DNA of 64,000 nucleotides from Bacillota bacterium (GTDB lineage: Bacteria > Bacillota > UBA5301 > JAMCQP01), in NCBI GenBank assembly GCA_023381695.1, contig JAMCQP010000026.1, forward strand, positions 1 through 64,000, read 5' to 3'. The notes under the pieces are model-generated. The model saw only the letters and a program-made list of their open reading frames with translations. It was not told where the DNA came from and did no database searches. Of this stretch, positions 7,264-15,523 are shown piece by piece. The position numbers and the translations under genes were made by a program. Positions within the stretch are counted from its first letter, which is position 1, and each line of letters opens with the position of its first letter.

Positions 7264-8840
7264 TTACGTTCTCCTCCAACGGGCGCCCTGCGGGGTGTCC
7301 TCCACAGCGACGCCCAATTTTTTGAGCGTATCGCGGATCCGGTCCGCGGTTGACCAGTCTTTGGCCTGTTTTGCGGAACGGCGCGCATCCAGGATGAGTT
7401 CCATCAGCCCTTCGACAAGCGCTTCGTCCCGCGATCCCGCCGGCGCTTCCCGCGGCAAGATCCCCAGGATCCCGTCCTTTCCCGCCAGTTCGCCAAAGAG
7501 CCGCAGCACCTTCCGGAGCCGCGTTTGCACCTCCGCCGTCAGGCGGAAAGACGGGGCGTTTATAAAACGGTTGACCTCCCGGGCCAGATCGTGCAGGGAA
7601 GCGATGGCCAGCGCGGTATTGAAATCGTCGTCCATCGCCGCGCGGAACTCATTCTCCGCCTCGGCCAACGCATTGTCCAGATCCGCCGGATTCGCCAGAT
7701 CCGTCAGATCCGCCATTTCCGTCGTCCCCACCGCCCCGGCCGCCGCCACCGCCCCGGCTCCGCCAGTATCGCCAGGCACCCCCTGGTGCGCGGGTTCAAC
7801 CTGGTGCGCGGGTTCAACCTCCTGGCGCGCCGGCTCAACCTGGTGGTCTACCAGGGCCTGCACCGCCTCCACCACGCGCACCAGACGCGCCAGCCCCCGG
7901 CTGGCGTTTTCCAGCTCTGCGACGCTGAAATTGAAGGCGCTGCGGTAATGGTTCGTCAGGAGAAAGAACTTCAGCACCTCCGGCCCCCACTGGCGGATTA
8001 GTTCACGTGCCGCCAGGCTGTTGCCCAGCGACTTGGACATCTTTTCGCCGTCCACCGTGACCAGCCCGGTATGAACCCAGTAGCGGGCGAAAGGCTCGCC
8101 GGTGTACGCCTCGGACTGGGCAATCTCGTTTTCGTGGTGGGGAAAGATGAGATCCAGGCCGCCACCATGCATGTCAAACCGGCTGCCCAGATACTTCAAG
8201 GACATCGCCGAGCACTCGATGTGCCAGCCGGGCCGGCCCTTGCCCCACGGGCTGTCCCAGGCCGGCTCCCCGGGCTTGGCCCCCTTCCAGAGAGCAAAAT
8301 CCAGGGGGTTTCTCTTGAGCGGGCTGACCTCCACCCGCGCCCCCGCCTCCAGCTCCTCCGGCGTCCGCCCGGAAAGCTTGCCATAGCCGGGGAACTTCTC
8401 CACGGCGTAGAAGACGTCGCCGCCCGCCTGGTAAGCGTAACCCTTCCGCACCAGCCCCTCGATCACCCGGATGATCTCCTCCATCTCCTGGGTGACCTTC
8501 ACATAGCGGTCGGCTGGTTCCACCCCCATCATTCCCAGGACCGTCAGGTAATCGGCCACATACCTTTCGGCGATCTCCGAGGCGTTCCTCCCCTCCTGGT
8601 TGGCCCTGGCGATGATCTTGTCGTCCACGTCCGTAAAATTTTGAATAAACCGCACCTCATACCCCCGGTACTTCAGGTATTTCCGGATTGCATCCCAGAA
8701 GACGGCGGGAACCAGGTGCCCGATATGGGTATCGCTGTAGGGGGTGACCCCGCAGACATAGATGCCCACCTTGCCGGGATCACGGTGACCAGATCCTCCT
8801 TTTGCCGGGTCAAGGTATTGTAAACCCGAATTCCCATCAT
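7264..8840 (-). CDS. cysS: Cysteinyl-tRNA synthetase, frameshifted near the N-terminus
   Basis: Charges tRNA-Cys; normally essential. Reconstructed class I synthetase with zinc/active-site CGVTPY, HIGH (DTHIGH), FPHHENE and KMSKS motifs. The true start is the ATG at 8840, overlapping the cysE stop as ATGA. It encodes [20 protein letters not shown], but the frame breaks at a GGG run (8776-8778): one added C/G restores [12 protein letters not shown]. The ORF track instead joins the body to an unrelated antisense-like N-terminus. A roughly 55-residue low-complexity insert (VEPAHQ repeats, then [13 protein letters not shown]) lies before the C-terminal helical domain and makes the protein about 525 residues instead of about 470. 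The single-base loss in an essential gene suggests sequence error, though a real lesion cannot be excluded. Confidence 0.9.
7782..7838. repeat. 18-bp tandem repeat inside cysS
   Basis: CCTGGTGCGCGGGTTCAA occurs twice head to tail (7782-7799 and 7800-7817), followed by a diverged 21-base copy. The repeats keep the reading frame and encode VEPAHQ-like units on the minus strand. This is a probable length-variable site. Confidence 0.9.
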
Positions 8841-9532
8841 CCCGCCGCCTCCCGATTGCCGGCCTTCTGCCCGGCTCTGAGCAGCGCCAACTCCTGTTCC
8901 AACCGCTCCGTCTTCTCCTCAAGCTGCTTGATGTTGCGCAGCAGGCACTCAAACATGTTCGCTTCGGGATCAGGCAGGTTGCCGTGGTCCAGATCAATTT
9001 CACCGGCCACTCGCCGGCCGTTCTGCATGACCACCCGGCCCGGAACCCCCACCACCGTGGCGCCAGGCGGCACCGCCCTGAGAACCACGGCCCCGGCCCC
9101 GATCTTTGCGTAGTCGCCCACCGTGAAGGATCCCAGCACCTTGGCGCCCGCGGAGATGACCACGTTATTGCCAATGGTGGGATGGCGTTTGCCCTTCTCT
9201 TTGCCGGTGCCCCCAAGGGTAGCCCCCTGGTAGATCGTCACATTGTCCCCGATCTCCGCCGTTTCGCCGATCACCACCGACATCCCGTGATCGATGAACA
9301 GGCCCTTTCCGATCCTGGCCCCGGGATGGATCTCTATGCCGGTCATCCACCGGGCGAACTGGGAGATCACCCGCGCGACGATAAACCGGCGCCGCAGGTA
9401 AAACCAGTGGGCTACCCGGTGAAATAACAGGGCGTGAAACCCCGGATAGCACAGGATTACCTCCAACACGCTCTTGGCGGCTGGATCCCGCCCCATCACC
9501 GCCCGGATCTCACTTTTGACGCCCTCAAACAT
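8837..9532 (-). CDS. cysE: Serine O-acetyltransferase
   Basis: Acetylates L-serine with acetyl-CoA to give O-acetylserine, the committed step of cysteine synthesis. The ORF-track start at 9826 runs into the T-box leader. The real start is the ATG at 9532 ([20 protein letters not shown]), preceded by GGAGGGG at a good distance, giving 231 residues. The N-terminal helical domain is followed by left-handed beta-helix hexapeptide repeats (residues 70-170) with the catalytic DHG ([17 protein letters not shown]). The C-terminal tail is a predicted coiled coil ([18 protein letters not shown]). It overlaps cysS by four bases, so cysteine supply and tRNA-Cys charging are co-regulated. Confidence 0.95.
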   Translation of the reverse strand: MFEGVKSEIRAVMGRDPAAKSVLEVILCYPGFHALLFHRVAHWFYLRRRFIVARVISQFARWMTGIEIHPGARIGKGLFIDHGMSVVIGETAEIGDNVTIYQGATLGGTGKEKGKRHPTIGNNVVISAGAKVLGSFTVGDYAKIGAGAVVLRAVPPGATVVGVPGRVVMQNGRRVAGEIDLDHGNLPDPEANMFECLLRNIKQLEEKTERLEQELALLRAGQKAGNREAAG

Positions 9533-9559
9533 CTTCACCCCTCCTGCCGCCAACAATAT

Positions 9560-9985
9560 CCGATTAAGAACCGCCGCCAGATTAAAAACATAACCTCGTC
9601 TCTCCCATTCTTCCATAACAGAGACGAGGTTTAACTCGTGGTTCCACCCTGCTTGGGCGGCCCGGCCGGGGCCCGCCCCTCGCGCACCGGCCAGCGCCGC
9701 GTTGGAAAACTTGCTTCTCCTTTGCGCTTTTGCGCTGCATGACCGTGCCGGCTGATAACGGGCGCCACCGGGTAAGCTTACTTGCCTCCGGCCGGCCCAA
9801 TACCGGCCAGGGATGCGTTGGGCCACCGGCTCAGAGGTGCATTTGGCTGGTCAAACGCCGCCGGGATTGCTTTCAGCCACCGGCAATCCCTCTCTGTGCG
9901 CCCGGTGCGGACGTCTTCGAGCAGCTACTCTCCTCATCATCGCCGTGATCCGTTTCCGTTGCTTTCTTGAATCCGAAAAACCTGT
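9560..9985 (-). promoter_or_regulatory. T-box riboswitch, cysteine-specific, upstream of cysE-cysS
   Basis: The minus-strand leader between the promoter and cysE has the T-box bulge sequence AGGGTGGAACCACG (9637-9650). A terminator hairpin, ACCTCGTCTC paired with GAGACGAGGT (about 9592-9631), is followed by a T-rich run. Upstream is a long structured Stem I with an AGTAG-type motif. The codon TGC in the context CCAAATGCACC (9839-9841) is the best candidate specifier, matching the Cys function of the downstream genes. Uncharged tRNA-Cys should stabilise the antiterminator and turn on cysES. The leader explains the roughly 500-base gap before cysE. Confidence 0.93.
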
Positions 9986-9991
9986 GACAAT

Positions 9992-10021
9992 ATTATATGC
10001 TAATTTACCCGGGTAAGTCAA
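9992..10021 (-). promoter_or_regulatory. Sigma-A promoter of the T-box/cysES transcript
   Basis: TTGACT and TATAAT on the minus strand with an 18-base spacer, just before the T-box Stem I. Confidence 0.75.
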
Positions 10022-10040
10022 GAAACCAAGGAGGAACTGG

Positions 10041-10826
10041 CTAGATGACGCTGAAACCGACGGCCAGTTGTTCGGGGCCGTCCACCAGGGCATGGCCGAA
10101 ATGGCCGAAGATCGCCACCGCCACCCGGCCTTCCCCCCGCACCGCGGCAATCTTGAAACCGCCGCCAAGTCCCGGGTTGATCATCTCCAGTTGCACATAC
10201 GCATCCCGAACCGCATTGGAGACCCCCAGCTTCTCCCGGGCATCCTCCGCGATTACCCCGCGGGCGATGGCGGCGGCAATGGTGCTTTCCCGGAGTTTAA
10301 TGGCGAGTTTCTCTGAACCGGCTCCCACCTGGGTGATCGCCGCCTTGTAACCGTAGCCCTGGATCTTCTCCAGCCAGTAATATTCGTACTCCCGGCTGCG
10401 GGTCATGGAAAGATAGATCGCGGAACTTTCCACGGCCAGCCGGCTCTTGTCCTCATCCCGCAGATAGCCCTTGAGAATATCTCGGGAGGTGAGCATCCCG
10501 ACCAGCTTCTCTTCCCTGGAAAAAACCGGGAGGCCGTCGATCTTGTGATCCAGCAGGCGATGGCCGGCCTCACGCACCGTCTGGTTTTCATATACCTTGA
10601 TCAATTCCTTGCTCATCACATCCCGAACGGGCACATCCGGCCGGTGCCCCCTGAGAAGGTCGCTGTCGGTGACGATTCCCACCACCTTATCTCCCTCGGT
10701 CACCGCCACCCGGCTGTGATTCTGGCTGACCATCAGCCGTTGAACTTCGGCAATCTCGGTTGCGGCATCCACCACCAAAAATGTTGTTTGCATCATCTCT
10801 CTTACCAGCATGTACTTCCCCACCAC
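10041..10826 (-). CDS. Tandem CBS-domain protein with an unassigned C-terminal domain
   Basis: The first half contains two CBS motifs (about residues 6-60 and 70-125; RVAVTEGDKVVGIVTDSDLL and KIDGLPVFSREEKLVGMLTS), which usually bind adenine nucleotides or SAM as a regulatory module. The second half (residues 135-261) begins SAIYLSMTRSREYEYYWLEK and ends AIFGHFGHALVDGPEQLAVG; I do not recognise its fold. The track start at 10826 is a GTG. An ATG at 10811, giving 256 residues, has a G-rich stretch upstream and is equally possible. It closely follows ispF, suggesting one operon. No substrate can be inferred. Confidence 0.75.
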   Translation of the reverse strand: MVGKYMLVREMMQTTFLVVDAATEIAEVQRLMVSQNHSRVAVTEGDKVVGIVTDSDLLRGHRPDVPVRDVMSKELIKVYENQTVREAGHRLLDHKIDGLPVFSREEKLVGMLTSRDILKGYLRDEDKSRLAVESSAIYLSMTRSREYEYYWLEKIQGYGYKAAITQVGAGSEKLAIKLRESTIAAAIARGVIAEDAREKLGVSNAVRDAYVQLEMINPGLGGGFKIAAVRGEGRVAVAIFGHFGHALVDGPEQLAVGFSVI

Positions 10827-10832
10827 CCATTA

Positions 10833-11309
10833 TTATTGCTTGAAGATGGTCACCGCGGCATAAGCCGCCATGCCCTGCCCCGTGCCCGTTAAACCCAGAC
10901 CTTCCTCTGTGGTGGCCTTGATATTGACCCGATCAGGTGCAATCTCCAGGCAGCCGCTGATCTTCTCCTGCATCCGAGCCAGGTAAGGGGCCAGCTTCGG
11001 CCGTTGCGCCACCACCACCGAATCCACATTGTTGACCTGATAGCCTGCGCCGGCCAGCCGCCGGTATGCCTCGCCCAGCAAGACCAGGCTGGATATTCCG
11101 GCAAAACGAGGATCCGTATCCGGAAACCACCGCCCGATATCACCCAGGGCCGCAGCCCCCAGCAAGGCATCGGCGATGGCATGCAACAGCACATCCGCAT
11201 CCGAATGACCAAGCAATCCATATTCAAAAGGAATCTCCACCCCGCCCAGAATCAGCTTCCGGCCGGTCACGAGACGGTGGACGTCATAGCCCATCCCAAT
11301 CCGAACCAT
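10833..11309 (-). CDS. ispF: 2-C-methyl-D-erythritol 2,4-cyclodiphosphate synthase
   Basis: Fifth step of the MEP isoprenoid pathway, cyclising CDP-ME 2-phosphate. I start at the ATG at 11309 ([13 protein letters not shown]); an ATG at 11294 is also possible. Metal ligands are in GYDVH and in [20 protein letters not shown]. The C-terminal [20 protein letters not shown] motif is present. About 158 residues is the normal length. It overlaps the end of ispD by 26 bases, so the two are co-translated. Confidence 0.94.
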   Translation of the reverse strand: MVRIGMGYDVHRLVTGRKLILGGVEIPFEYGLLGHSDADVLLHAIADALLGAAALGDIGRWFPDTDPRFAGISSLVLLGEAYRRLAGAGYQVNNVDSVVVAQRPKLAPYLARMQEKISGCLEIAPDRVNIKATTEEGLGLTGTGQGMAAYAAVTIFKQ

Positions 11310-12009
11310 TGCCCGACCACTTCTCCCGTTTCGCCAGGATCGCCTCCGCCTGTGCAAGGTCGCCGGGTGTGGTGATCTTGATGTTCTCGTAGGACCCTGG
11401 AACCACCCGCACCGGCACGCCAAGACGCTCCACCAGCATGCTGTCGTCCGTCGCCCGGAGTCCCGCCGCCACCGCCTCCTGGTAGGCTTTGAACAGCAGG
11501 CGGCATGAAAAGACCTGCGGCGTCTGCATCAGCCACAGGCTATCACGCGGCGGCGTCTCCAGAATCGTCAGATCGGGCCCCACCCGTTTGACCGTGTCCT
11601 TCACCGGCACCGCCGCACCCGCTGCCCCATCAATAAGGGCCGCGTCAACCACCCGCCGGATTAGATCAACCGTCACCAGCGGCCTGGCGCCGTCGTGGAC
11701 CAAAACCAGATCCGCCTTTGGATCCACCGCCTCAAGCCCCTTATAGACCGAATCCTGCCGTTCCAGTCCGCCGGGAACAATCCTGCGAACCTTTTGGAAC
11801 CCGTACTTGTCCACCAGCACGGACCGGTAAGTGTCCACCAGCTCCTCCGGGGCCAGAAGAACCACCTCGTCTATCAACCGCGAAGACTCGAATACCTCCA
11901 GGGTACGGGCCAACACAGGCTTTCCACCCAAAAGCAGAAGCTGCTTGTTGCCAAGGTCGCCCATCCGCCTACCCTGTCCGGCTGCCGCTACTATCGCACT
12001 GACAGACAT
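11284..12009 (-). CDS. ispD: 2-C-methyl-D-erythritol 4-phosphate cytidylyltransferase
   Basis: Third step of the MEP pathway, joining MEP to CTP. The nucleotide-binding N-terminus reads [13 protein letters not shown] followed by NKQ, and [10 protein letters not shown] carries the metal-binding Asp. I use the ATG at 12009 because GGGGGAA lies just upstream, giving 241 residues; the track start at 12042 adds 11 residues without support. ispD-ispF adjacency is common and supports both calls. Confidence 0.95.
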   Translation of the reverse strand: MSVSAIVAAAGQGRRMGDLGNKQLLLLGGKPVLARTLEVFESSRLIDEVVLLAPEELVDTYRSVLVDKYGFQKVRRIVPGGLERQDSVYKGLEAVDPKADLVLVHDGARPLVTVDLIRRVVDAALIDGAAGAAVPVKDTVKRVGPDLTILETPPRDSLWLMQTPQVFSCRLLFKAYQEAVAAGLRATDDSMLVERLGVPVRVVPGSYENIKITTPGDLAQAEAILAKREKWSGNGSDWDGL

Positions 12010-12115
12010 TAGTTCCCCCGCCCCCATCGCAAAGCCGGTCACCCACCAGGTTAACCTGGCAGGTGACCGTTCGGGTCTTGTGGCATACCAGGACGATCAC
12101 AGGCGCCAAAAGCCA

Positions 12116-13222
12116 TTATAAAGCCCTTTCCAGCGGCTTTGGCTTGGCGAAGATCATCCTCCCGGCGGCTGTTTGCAGGACGCTGGTCACCAGCACGCCA
12201 ACCGTTTCGCCGATAAAGCGCCGGCCCCCGTCCACAACGATCATGGTGCCGTCGTCAAGGTACGCCACACCCTGCCCGAGCTCCTTGCCGTCCTTGATGA
12301 CCTGCACGACCATCTCTTCGCCGGGAAGTACGATGGGTTTTACGGCATTGGCCAGTTCGTTGATGTTTAAAACCGGCACCCCCTGCAATTCACAAACCTT
12401 GTTGAGGTTGTAGTCGTTGGTGACGACCTTCCCTCCCATGCTCTTGGCGAGCCGGACCAGCTTGCTGTCCACCTCGCTCATGTCATCGTAGTCCTTTTCA
12501 ACGATCTGGATGGTGATGTTGAGTTCCTTCTGCATCTTATTCAAGATGTCCAGGCCCCGGCGCCCCCGGTTGCGTTTCAGCAGATCGGAGGAATCAGCGA
12601 TGTGTTGCAGCTCTTCCAGCACGAAACGCGGTATAATCAGCGCTCCCTCAATAAATCCGCTCTTACAGATGTCAAAGATCCGGCCATCGATGATTACACT
12701 GGTATCCAGCAACTTGACCGGCAAGCGCGCCGAAGCCTTGCTTGCCTTCTCCCGGCTGCTTACCACCTTTTCCACCGATCTGGGGACGAGGCTAAACAGA
12801 TTTAATAATTCCTCTTTTTTCTTGACAGCCACCGTCATCCCGGCATACCCCATAAAAACAGTAAAGATGATTGGCAGGTAGTCGCCGACAAGCGGGATAT
12901 TGCGCGGGAAGGCCAGGGTAAGCAAAATTGCGATGATGAGAGAAACAATCAGACCGACTGCGCCGGCTACGATATCGGAGGTCGGGGTTCTGTGAAGGCT
13001 CGTTACCATCCAGGAAACAGCCTGTCTTGCCGCCCACAGCACAATGGGCGTCAGCATTAAACCCACCAGAGCCCCTACAGCCACCAGCAAAAGATGAAAC
13101 CGACCCGAGTCCAGCCCGGCCGAATTAACATTTAAGCCCAGCTGCAATGCATAAGAGGCGATCTGATAACCCACCGCCGCGCCAAAAATTAAGAAGACCA
13201 ACCGAAAGATCTTTTCCGCCAT
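12116..13222 (-). CDS. Membrane PIN-TRAM domain protein (YacL type)
   Basis: Four N-terminal transmembrane helices (residues 1-120) precede a PIN nuclease-like domain beginning [20 protein letters not shown], with conserved acids later in [22 protein letters not shown]-terminal TRAM domain ([20 protein letters not shown]) probably binds RNA. YacL homologues are conserved beside ispD and carD/disA in Firmicutes, but their RNA target is unknown. Length 368, typical. The PIN acidic residues are retained, so activity is plausible. Confidence 0.88.
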   Translation of the reverse strand: MAEKIFRLVFLIFGAAVGYQIASYALQLGLNVNSAGLDSGRFHLLLVAVGALVGLMLTPIVLWAARQAVSWMVTSLHRTPTSDIVAGAVGLIVSLIIAILLTLAFPRNIPLVGDYLPIIFTVFMGYAGMTVAVKKKEELLNLFSLVPRSVEKVVSSREKASKASARLPVKLLDTSVIIDGRIFDICKSGFIEGALIIPRFVLEELQHIADSSDLLKRNRGRRGLDILNKMQKELNITIQIVEKDYDDMSEVDSKLVRLAKSMGGKVVTNDYNLNKVCELQGVPVLNINELANAVKPIVLPGEEMVVQVIKDGKELGQGVAYLDDGTMIVVDGGRRFIGETVGVLVTSVLQTAAGRMIFAKPKPLERAL

Positions 13223-13275
13223 TTGAGTTCACCTCCTTTCGTAGTCTTCACCCAACAGGCGCAATCTTATTAATC

Positions 13276-13782
13276 TTATCCTGTCACGGCTCCTGTCACG
13301 GACGCCTGTTCCAGATACCTGGCGAGCAACTCCTTAACCTGTATTTCATCGGTGTTCTTCGCCAGAGCAATCTCGCTGATCAATATTTGCCGGGAACTCT
13401 CCAGCATCTTCCGTTCGCCGGTGGACAGGCCTTTTTCCTTATCGCGGAGGCTGAGGTTGCGAACCACCTCGGCGACCTCAAAGATATCGCCGCTTTTAAT
13501 CTTTTCCATGTTAGCCCGGTAGCGGCGGTTCCAGTTGGTGGACATCTTGGTTCTGGCGCCCTTCAGCACCTCAAGGACTTTGTCCACCTCTTCATCGTTG
13601 ATTATTTGCCTGAGGCCCACCTCCCGCACGTTGCGCATGGGAATCATTACCTTCATCTCTCCGATGGGGAGTTTCATTATGTAGTACTTCTCACGTTCTC
13701 CCAGTACTTCTTTCTCTTCAATGGCCTCAATCACACCGGCGCCGTGCATCGGGTAAACGACCTTGTCGCCGATATTGAACAT
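13276..13782 (-). CDS. CarD/CdnL-type RNA polymerase-binding regulator
   Basis: Small transcription factor that contacts the RNA polymerase beta subunit and stabilises open complexes. The Tudor-like N-terminus starts MFNIGDKVVYPMHGAGVIEA, and the C-terminal helical DNA-binding part contains NWNRRYRANMEKIKSGDIFE. I start at the ATG at 13782, after a GGGGGG stretch, giving 168 residues; the track start at 13830 adds 16 unconserved residues. It has its own promoter and diverges from the small gene at 13981. Confidence 0.92.
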   Translation of the reverse strand: MFNIGDKVVYPMHGAGVIEAIEEKEVLGEREKYYIMKLPIGEMKVMIPMRNVREVGLRQIINDEEVDKVLEVLKGARTKMSTNWNRRYRANMEKIKSGDIFEVAEVVRNLSLRDKEKGLSTGERKMLESSRQILISEIALAKNTDEIQVKELLARYLEQASVTGAVTG

Positions 13783-13842
13783 GCCGAAAGTCCCCCCATT
13801 TCTTCCCCCGACAGCCACAACTTCCCTCAAACATTCGGAGAT

Positions 13843-13871
13843 ATTCTACCATGAATAATGCTTTTTGTCAA
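13843..13871 (-). promoter_or_regulatory. Sigma-A promoter of carD
   Basis: TTGACA, 17 bases, TAGAAT on the minus strand, about 55-60 bases before the carD start. Confidence 0.75.
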
Positions 13872-13920
13872 TCCGAAAGACCCCCAAAATGGAACTGATG
13901 TTCCAGCAGTCTGCGCCGCC

Positions 13921-13950
13921 TTGACAAAGCTTCCGACGGACACTTATAAT
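13921..13950 (+). promoter_or_regulatory. Sigma-A promoter of the small plus-strand gene
   Basis: Perfect TTGACA and perfect TATAAT with an 18-base spacer, 30 bases upstream of the ATG at 13981. With the carD promoter it forms a compact divergent control region. Confidence 0.8.
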
Positions 13951-13980
13951 ATTAGGTAAGTGAGGAAAGGGGAGAGCGTT

Positions 13981-14379
13981 ATGGAAGACCCGAACTATGA
14001 GAAGTTTCAAGCCACCGTGTCCGAATACCTGATCCGCCACCGAAGTATCCTCGATGTGATCTCCAAGTTTCAGGAGTCGGCCGCCCGTGTCAACCGGGCC
14101 ATTGTAAAATCGGTCACCAGTTGCGGGTGCGTGCAGATCGAGGCTTCCCGCCAGACAATTCCCGCCGGCGTCTCTTCCTACGGCGAACTGAAAAACTTCA
14201 TGCATTCCCATCTGGAGGGCCAACTTTGCGATAGTTGCCAGGAATTTGTGGAAACCGAGTTGGGCAGTACCCTTTTTTACGTGGCGGCTATCTGCGACCT
14301 CCTCGGCTTGAAGATGGAGGACATCCTGCAAAAGGAGCACGCCCGGATCTCGGCTTTAGGTGTCTACCACCTTTCCTGA
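13981..14379 (+). CDS. Small conserved protein, MazG-like C-terminus (DUF1573-type)
   Basis: One of the few plus-strand genes in this half of the window, with its own strong promoter and a GGGGAG ribosome site before the ATG at 13981; the track start at 13960 is an upstream GTG. The 132-residue product has a helical N-terminus (YLIRHRSILDVISKFQESAA), a CGC motif and CDSC pair that could bind metal, and ETELGSTLFYVAAICDLLGL, which resembles the helical MazG/dUTPase-like fold. I recall similar proteins beside disA in other clostridia but cannot name a function. It is divergent from carD and convergent with disA. Confidence 0.75.
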   Translation: MEDPNYEKFQATVSEYLIRHRSILDVISKFQESAARVNRAIVKSVTSCGCVQIEASRQTIPAGVSSYGELKNFMHSHLEGQLCDSCQEFVETELGSTLFYVAAICDLLGLKMEDILQKEHARISALGVYHLS

Positions 14380-14431
14380 CCCACTTTGCGGCCGGTGGAA
14401 CAAAGCAGACCGAAGTTTATTGGCGCGTTGC

Positions 14432-15511
14432 CTATAGGTGGCGGTCCAGGAGCGTCTGTTCGCGGAGACGGCGCAATCCTTCTTTGATGGCTCTGGCCCG
14501 AACCTCGCCGATCCCTTCCACCCCGTCCAGTTCATCGATGGAAGCATCGAGGATCTTTGGAAGGTTGCCGAATTTGCCAACCAGGTTCTCAATCACCGGC
14601 ATGGGCAGGCGGGGAATCTTGGCCAAAATCCGATAACCCTTGGGCTTGACGGATAGATCCAGGGTATTCATGCTGCTGCCATGCCCCAGCGCCCGGCTGA
14701 CCATGGTAAGGTCCAGCAGATCTTCGGAAGTCCACGTGGCCAGCTCATCCCACACCTCTTCGGGGTCCTCTTCGCCCCCCGTGCCGAGGTAATCACGGAT
14801 CACCAGCAAGCCTTCGTCCTCAATATCCACCATCAATTCCTCAAGCTGCATGTTCACCAGGCGGCCTTCGACGCCCAGTTCGCAGATGTGCCTCTCGATT
14901 TCCGTGGCAATCCTGGCCACCATCTGGGACCTCTGGATCACGGTCGCCACATCGAAGGCCGTGGCCAGGTCCTCAAATTCCATGGCGGTCAAATTGATCA
15001 GCGCGCGCTCCAGCACGCTCTTGTATTTTTCGAGGGTTTGCAGCGCCTGGTTGGCCTTGGCCAGCACCACGCCGATATCCCGCATGATATATTTGTCTTT
15101 GCCCTTATAAAGCGTAATCACGTTCCGGCGTTGGGAGATGGCGATCACCAGTTCATCGGTCTGAACGGCCACCCGCTCCGCGGTGCGGTGCCGGGTGCCG
15201 GTCTCAAAGGAGGGAATTAGCGGGTCGGGTGTCAGATGCGTATTGGCGTAGAGAATGCGTCTGGCGTCGCTGCTCAGGATGATGGCCCCGTCCATCTTGG
15301 CCAGTTCGTAAAGATTGGATGGGTGCATCTCGCAGTCAATCTTGAAACCCCCGTCGACGATCTTCATCACCGCTTCCGGGTCGCCCACGACGATCAAAGC
15401 GCCCGTTCTGGCCCGCAACACGTTTTCCAGCCCCTCATTAAGCATCGTCCCTGGCGCAAGCATCCGGAGCATCTTGAGAATCCTGTTTTCCCCGATCTTT
15501 TCTTCTTTCAT
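14432..15511 (-). CDS. disA: DNA integrity scanning diadenylate cyclase
   Basis: Condenses two ATP into c-di-AMP and scans DNA for branched structures, delaying sporulation when damage is found. The N-terminal DAC domain has the catalytic DGA (residues 74-76) and TGTRHRT (105-111). A central helical linker follows, and a C-terminal helix-hairpin-helix region (LVGKFGNLPKILDASIDELD, then GVEGIGEVRARAI) binds DNA. Length 359, typical. It follows radA with 12 bases between, the conserved pairing in sporulating Firmicutes. Confidence 0.97.
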   Translation of the reverse strand: MKEEKIGENRILKMLRMLAPGTMLNEGLENVLRARTGALIVVGDPEAVMKIVDGGFKIDCEMHPSNLYELAKMDGAIILSSDARRILYANTHLTPDPLIPSFETGTRHRTAERVAVQTDELVIAISQRRNVITLYKGKDKYIMRDIGVVLAKANQALQTLEKYKSVLERALINLTAMEFEDLATAFDVATVIQRSQMVARIATEIERHICELGVEGRLVNMQLEELMVDIEDEGLLVIRDYLGTGGEEDPEEVWDELATWTSEDLLDLTMVSRALGHGSSMNTLDLSVKPKGYRILAKIPRLPMPVIENLVGKFGNLPKILDASIDELDGVEGIGEVRARAIKEGLRRLREQTLLDRHL

Positions 15512-15523
15512 GGCCAGCCCTCG

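Noticed and set aside
9533-9826. N-terminal extension of cysE
   Set aside because: It overlaps the T-box antiterminator/terminator, and the real start has a proper ribosome site.
13846-14340. 164-residue minus-strand ORF opposite the small MazG-like gene
   Set aside because: The plus-strand gene has a promoter, ribosome site and conserved-looking sequence; the antisense frame has none.
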